From contig CAZTQR010000101.1 in assembly GCA_964615795.1 (NCBI GenBank), forward strand, positions 1 to 8,293: a DNA stretch of 8,293 bases. The letters run 5' to 3'. This document shows positions 5,668 through 8,293 of this stretch, in pieces. The DNA is from JADJAH01 sp964615795 (GTDB lineage Bacteria; Bacteroidota; Ignavibacteria; Tepidaquicellales; Tepidaquicellaceae). The notes under the pieces are model-generated. The model worked only from the letters and a program-made list of their open reading frames with translations. It did not search any database and was not told the origin of the DNA. Position numbers and translations under genes: made by a program. Each line of letters opens with the position of its first letter. Position 1 is the first letter of the stretch.

Positions 5668-6204
5668 ATGATCGAAGCCATACAGAAACATTGGTGGTAC
5701 CTGCTGATAAGAGGCATTCTGCTGATCGTACTGGGATTGCTTGCGCTTTTCAGTCCCGGAATCGTGCTCGTGTCATTGCTATTATATCTTGGCATAGTTG
5801 CTGTGCTTGGAGGAATTTTCACGATAATCGGTTCGATCTTCTCAAAGGATGAAGGAAAGTTCGGAGGAGTGCTCGAAGGACTGATCTATCTTGCGATAGG
5901 TTTGCTTTTCATCTTTGCACCCGGATTTGTTCTGTCTTCAATAGTCTATTTCATTGCATTCTGGGCTTTGATCTCGGGAATACTTCAGATCATTTACGCG
6001 ATAAAGGTGAGAAAGATAATTCAGAACGAGTGGATCTCAATCGTGAGCGGCGTGTTATCTGTGATATTTGCGCTTGTGCTCTTTTTCAATGTTGTGAGTT
6101 CTGCAAATGCGATCATCATGGTGCTCGGCGCCTTTGCGATAGTTTCAGGGATACTGTACATGATGCTTGCATTCAAGCTCAAAGGCCTTAAGAATCTTGT
6201 CTGA
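5668..6204 (+). CDS. HdeD family membrane protein (DUF308)
   Basis: This integral inner-membrane protein of the HdeD/DUF308 family has 178 aa and six hydrophobic helices at about 10-30, 33-57, 69-86, 88-112, 122-141 and 145-168. These are arranged as three repeats of the family's two-helix unit, each around a GI(L)xxxxGLLxLFxPG-like motif. Family hallmarks include the opening HWWYLLIRGILLIVLGLLAL, the FSPGIVLVSLLLYLG segment and FAPGFVLSSIVYFIAFWAL. E. coli HdeD sits in the acid-resistance island. Elsewhere the biochemical role is unknown and the protein appears in stress contexts, so a stress function here is only analogy. It appears monocistronic, with its own putative promoter upstream and a strong terminator immediately downstream. 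Confidence 0.9.
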   Translation: MIEAIQKHWWYLLIRGILLIVLGLLALFSPGIVLVSLLLYLGIVAVLGGIFTIIGSIFSKDEGKFGGVLEGLIYLAIGLLFIFAPGFVLSSIVYFIAFWALISGILQIIYAIKVRKIIQNEWISIVSGVLSVIFALVLFFNVVSSANAIIMVLGAFAIVSGILYMMLAFKLKGLKNLV

Positions 6205-6226
6205 GTTTTTCGGAGCATTAAGACTT

Positions 6227-6264
6227 GAGAGGTTTCCGGGATCAGTTTCCGGAGACCTCTTTTT
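6227..6264 (+). terminator. Rho-independent terminator after the HdeD-family gene
   Basis: A 12-bp stem pairs AGAGGTTTCCGG (6228-6239) with CCGGAGACCTCT (6249-6260). One pair is a G-U wobble and the rest are Watson-Crick. The loop is 9 nt and the stem runs into TTTTT (6260-6264). It lies 23 nt after the TGA at 6204. Stem length, loop and U-tract all fit an efficient intrinsic terminator, isolating the upstream gene from the ATP-grasp operon. Confidence 0.9.
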
Positions 6265-6270
6265 GTTTAC

Positions 6271-6343
6271 GCGCTGAAGGTTTCAATTGCCCGGGAATCA
6301 TTTCCGTAAGTGATATAAAATATCACAGCTCCCGGAAAAGCGC
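6271..6343. repeat. Nested inverted-repeat element upstream of the ATP-grasp operon
   Basis: Three symmetric layers share one centre. The core is a perfect 7-bp dyad, GTGATAT-AAA-ATATCAC (6310-6326). CCGGGA (6291-6296) pairs with TCCCGG (6330-6335), or alternatively TTTCCG (6301-6306) pairs with CGGAAA (6333-6338). The outer GCGCT (6271-6275) pairs with AGCGC (6339-6343). There is no T-tract. The core could be a dimeric regulator's operator, lying about 72-88 bp upstream of the -33 box of the next promoter, or the whole could be a folded small RNA. Pairing is seen directly; function is inference. Confidence 0.5.
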
Positions 6344-6397
6344 GATGATAAGCATTAACAATGTGAATGAACAAATGAGCATACGGCTAAGGGCTTA

Positions 6398-6427
6398 TTG
6401 ACAAACAAAGTTATAATGTTATATTTG
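6398..6427 (+). promoter_or_regulatory. Promoter of the tandem ATP-grasp genes
   Basis: TTG (6398-6400), exactly 19 bp of spacer, then TATATTTG (6420-6427) reproduces the Bacteroidota housekeeping promoter layout (TTG-N19-TAnnTTTG). The same bases can also be read as TTGACA-N16-TATATT, a near-consensus sigma-70 promoter. Start of transcription would be near 6432, giving a leader of about 28 nt that contains a purine-rich AAAGAGG (6437-6443). This is the best promoter match in the window. Confidence 0.6.
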
Positions 6428-6459
6428 CAAAAAATTAAAGAGGCGTAAAACTTCATCAC

Positions 6460-7554
6460 TTGCGGATAGGCATCACTTACAACATTAAGAAGGAAGCTGA
6501 AGAGAACGGAAGCGCACCGAAGGATGCACTTGCCGAGAGCAGTTCTCGCGTCGCCAAATACATTGACGAGAATCTTGTAAGGAACTATCCGGAAAGAATT
6601 GATGATACTTTCGCCGAGTGGGATTCATTCGAAACAATTGATGCCGTGCGCAACGCACTTGAAAACGGCGGGCACGAAGTTGACCTTATCGAAGCAGGCA
6701 AAGACGCATACAGCAAGCTTTCCGAACTTAACCATGAATTCGTCTTCAATGTGGCGGAAGGTTTCGGCGGGGCTTCAAGAGAATCCCAGATACCTTCTAT
6801 GCTTGAACTTCTCGGCATTCCGTTCACGGGAAGCGATTCAATCACAATCGGCATCTGCCACGACAAATCCAGATGCAAGGAGATCCTGTCATACTACGGT
6901 ATTCCCAACGCAAAATTCTTCATTACGGGAGGTGAACAAAATGCAGACGGCCGCTATCCCAAGTTTGTGAAACCTCTTCATGAAGGTTCTTCCAAGGGCA
7001 TATACAACTCGTGCGTTGTGAACAGCCCCGGCGAACTGAAGAATGAAGTTGAAAGGATATGGGAATGTTACGGCCAGCAGTCTATTATCGAAGACTTTCT
7101 TCCCGGAAAGGAGTTCACGGTTGCAATGCTTGGCAACGGCTCAACTGCAATGGTTCTGCCGATAGTCGAGATCAACCTTGATTCGGTGCCGGAAGGATTC
7201 AATAAGATCTACTCTTACGAGGTTAAGTGGTTCTTCGACACGCGGGAAAACAAGCTGGACATATTCAGCTGTCCCGCGCAGATCTCCCCCGCGCTTTATT
7301 CAGCAATCGAAAAAGTTTGCCTCGATGCTTACAGGGCGTTGAGGATCCGCGACTGGGCAAGAATTGACGTAAGGCTTGATGCAGATGATGTTCCGAACAT
7401 AGTTGAAGTAAACCCGCTTCCGGGAATTCTGCCTGACCCTGCCGACAACTCATGTTATCCGAAGGCGGCGCGGCATGCGGGAATGGATTACGATGCAATG
7501 ATCAATGCAGTCCTGAATGAAGCCGTGAGAAGAACCGAAACCGCCGGCCGCTGA
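6460..7554 (+). CDS. D-Ala-D-Ala-ligase-like ATP-grasp enzyme (first of a tandem pair), substrate unknown
   Basis: This 364-aa ligase of the ATP-grasp superfamily activates a carboxylate as acyl-phosphate and joins it to an amine. Ddl-like features are FNVAEGFGG (96-104), IPSMLELLGIPFTGSD (111-126), a DK pair (135-136) opening the central domain, and FVKPLHEGSSKGI (169-181) with ATP-contacting Lys-171. IIEDFLPGKEFTV (209-221), omega-loop-like YSYEVKW (251-257), CPA (271-273), ARIDVR (300-305) and VEVNPLPG (315-322) complete the metal-binding site. It lacks the N-terminal GGxSxE motif that binds the first D-Ala in true Ddl, having YNIKKEAEENGS there instead, so automatic annotation as D-alanine-D-alanine ligase is doubtful. 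The start is TTG at 6460, giving MRIGITYN as expected for the fold. The purine-rich AAAGAGG is 16 nt upstream, rather far. The stop abuts the next ATG directly. Confidence 0.88.
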   Translation: MRIGITYNIKKEAEENGSAPKDALAESSSRVAKYIDENLVRNYPERIDDTFAEWDSFETIDAVRNALENGGHEVDLIEAGKDAYSKLSELNHEFVFNVAEGFGGASRESQIPSMLELLGIPFTGSDSITIGICHDKSRCKEILSYYGIPNAKFFITGGEQNADGRYPKFVKPLHEGSSKGIYNSCVVNSPGELKNEVERIWECYGQQSIIEDFLPGKEFTVAMLGNGSTAMVLPIVEINLDSVPEGFNKIYSYEVKWFFDTRENKLDIFSCPAQISPALYSAIEKVCLDAYRALRIRDWARIDVRLDADDVPNIVEVNPLPGILPDPADNSCYPKAARHAGMDYDAMINAVLNEAVRRTETAGR

Positions 7555-8293
7555 ATGAAGATCCACATCATATACAACGATCCGCTTCAGTATGCGACAG
7601 GAAAGATCTACGATGACGGCGTAACGGATATTGAGAAAGTTGATGAGCCGGTAGACATGAGCGAGTACGGAGTTCTTGACGAGCTCAAGTCTGTTCAGAG
7701 AGCGCTTGAGCCGACCGGCCACGATACGCGCATCATTCCGGTCGCGCTTGACGTTTACAAACTCATTGATGAACTCAGGAACGACACTCCCGACCTTATA
7801 TTCAATCTTTGCGAATCTCTTGACGGCGACCCGACACAGGAGATGAACATTGCATCTTTGTTTGAACTTCTGAGGATCCCTTACACCGGATCAAGGGCTC
7901 TTACTCTCGGCATTGCTCTGAACAAGTGGCGCGTCAAGGAGATACTCAACTTTTACGGCATACCCACTGCCGCACATTATGTGTGTTCGAATTCAAGCGA
8001 ATATATGTCAGACGGCTACTCGAGATTGAAGGACAGATTTCCTCTGATAGTCAAACCGAGCCGCGAGGACGCAAGCATTGGGATAGAGAACAAGTCGGTG
8101 GTTTACAACAATTCGGAACTCAAGAATAGGATCGAATACATACTTGATGAGCACAGACAGCCCGCGCTCATTGAAGAATACATTGACGGCAGGGAGATCA
8201 ACGTTAGCGTCGTAGGCAATCCGGTTAATTCTGCAGACGACCTTATCGTATTCCCGATCTCCGAGATAGATTTTACTGAACTGCCGGCAGATT
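7555..8293 (+). CDS. Second D-Ala-D-Ala-ligase-like ATP-grasp enzyme (partial, runs off right edge)
   Basis: The frame opens at an ATG directly after the preceding TGA (zero spacing, suggesting coupled translation). It remains open for 246 codons to the window end, about two thirds of a full-length ligase. The N-terminal Rossmann-like domain begins MKIHIIYNDP. FNLCESLDG (83-91), ASLFELLRIPYTGSRALTLG (100-119), LNKWRVKEIL (122-131) and GIPTAAHYV (135-143) follow. The ATP-binding region has LIVKPSREDASIGI (164-177, Lys-167) and LIEEYIDGREINVSVVG (205-221), with the adenine-contacting Glu pair 207-208. The C-terminal metal-binding ExN motif lies past the edge. It is clearly homologous to, but well diverged from, the first enzyme, matching motif for motif. 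It also lacks the GGxSxE motif of true Ddl. Likely partners are the first ligase and genes beyond the window. Confidence 0.88.
   Translation, partial: MKIHIIYNDPLQYATGKIYDDGVTDIEKVDEPVDMSEYGVLDELKSVQRALEPTGHDTRIIPVALDVYKLIDELRNDTPDLIFNLCESLDGDPTQEMNIASLFELLRIPYTGSRALTLGIALNKWRVKEILNFYGIPTAAHYVCSNSSEYMSDGYSRLKDRFPLIVKPSREDASIGIENKSVVYNNSELKNRIEYILDEHRQPALIEEYIDGREINVSVVGNPVNSADDLIVFPISEIDFTELPAD

Noticed and set aside
6310..6326. CRP/FNR-type binding site
   Set aside because: The GTGA and TCAC half-sites are separated by 9 bp, not the 6 bp required for CRP, and there is no TTGAT/ATCAA as in FNR sites. Kept only as an unassigned dyad.
6460..7554. Naming the first ATP-grasp gene ddl (cell-wall D-Ala-D-Ala ligase)
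   Set aside because: It has the ATP-grasp and CPA motifs, but lacks the N-terminal GGxSxE motif and sits next to a second such enzyme rather than mur/fts genes.

Overview
This window of about 8.3 kb (moderate GC, roughly mid-40s by eye) carries chromosomal housekeeping and accessory-metabolism genes. Several cues suggest a member of the Bacteroidota/Ignavibacteria (Chlorobiota) assemblage. Shine-Dalgarno sequences are mostly missing, several upstream regions contain TAnnTTTG-type -7 elements, the Mrp ATPase lacks the usual CxxC pair, and HdeD-like, PhnP-like and RidA-like genes are present. The assignment is an inference from sequence style, not a phylogeny. I see no tRNA, rRNA, CRISPR array, insertion sequence or prophage gene.

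Layout. The left edge is a minus-strand pair: an Mrp/ApbC-type P-loop ATPase (65-1150), followed 10 nt downstream by the start of a signal-peptide protein that runs off the window. Divergent from mrp is a plus-strand, operon-like run of five genes (1317-4318). These are two uncharacterised proteins (one soluble, one with four membrane segments), a 99-aa basic conserved-looking protein, a PhnP-like metallo-beta-lactamase-fold hydrolase and an inositol-monophosphatase-family phosphatase. The last two overlap by 4 nt (TTGA). Guanine deaminase guaD (minus, 4328-4813) converges on this run, only 9 nt away. A RidA/YjgF-family gene (5051-5470) is divergent from guaD across 237 nt. A stand-alone HdeD-family (DUF308) membrane protein follows (5668-6204) and ends at a textbook rho-independent terminator (6227-6264).

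The right end is the most interesting part. A nested inverted-repeat element (6271-6343) and a very good promoter match (TTG-N19-TATATTTG, 6398-6427) precede two directly abutting genes (TGA|ATG). Both encode D-Ala-D-Ala-ligase-like ATP-grasp enzymes (6460-7554, and 7555 to the window end). Both lack the N-terminal GGxSxE substrate motif of true Ddl enzymes, so they look like a paired amidoligase system making some other peptide or amide. The rest of that operon lies beyond the window.

Functional themes are Fe-S or metal handling (Mrp), phosphoester hydrolysis (MBL plus IMPase), deamination of nitrogen compounds (GuaD/RidA) and ATP-dependent amide-bond formation (the tandem ATP-grasp pair).
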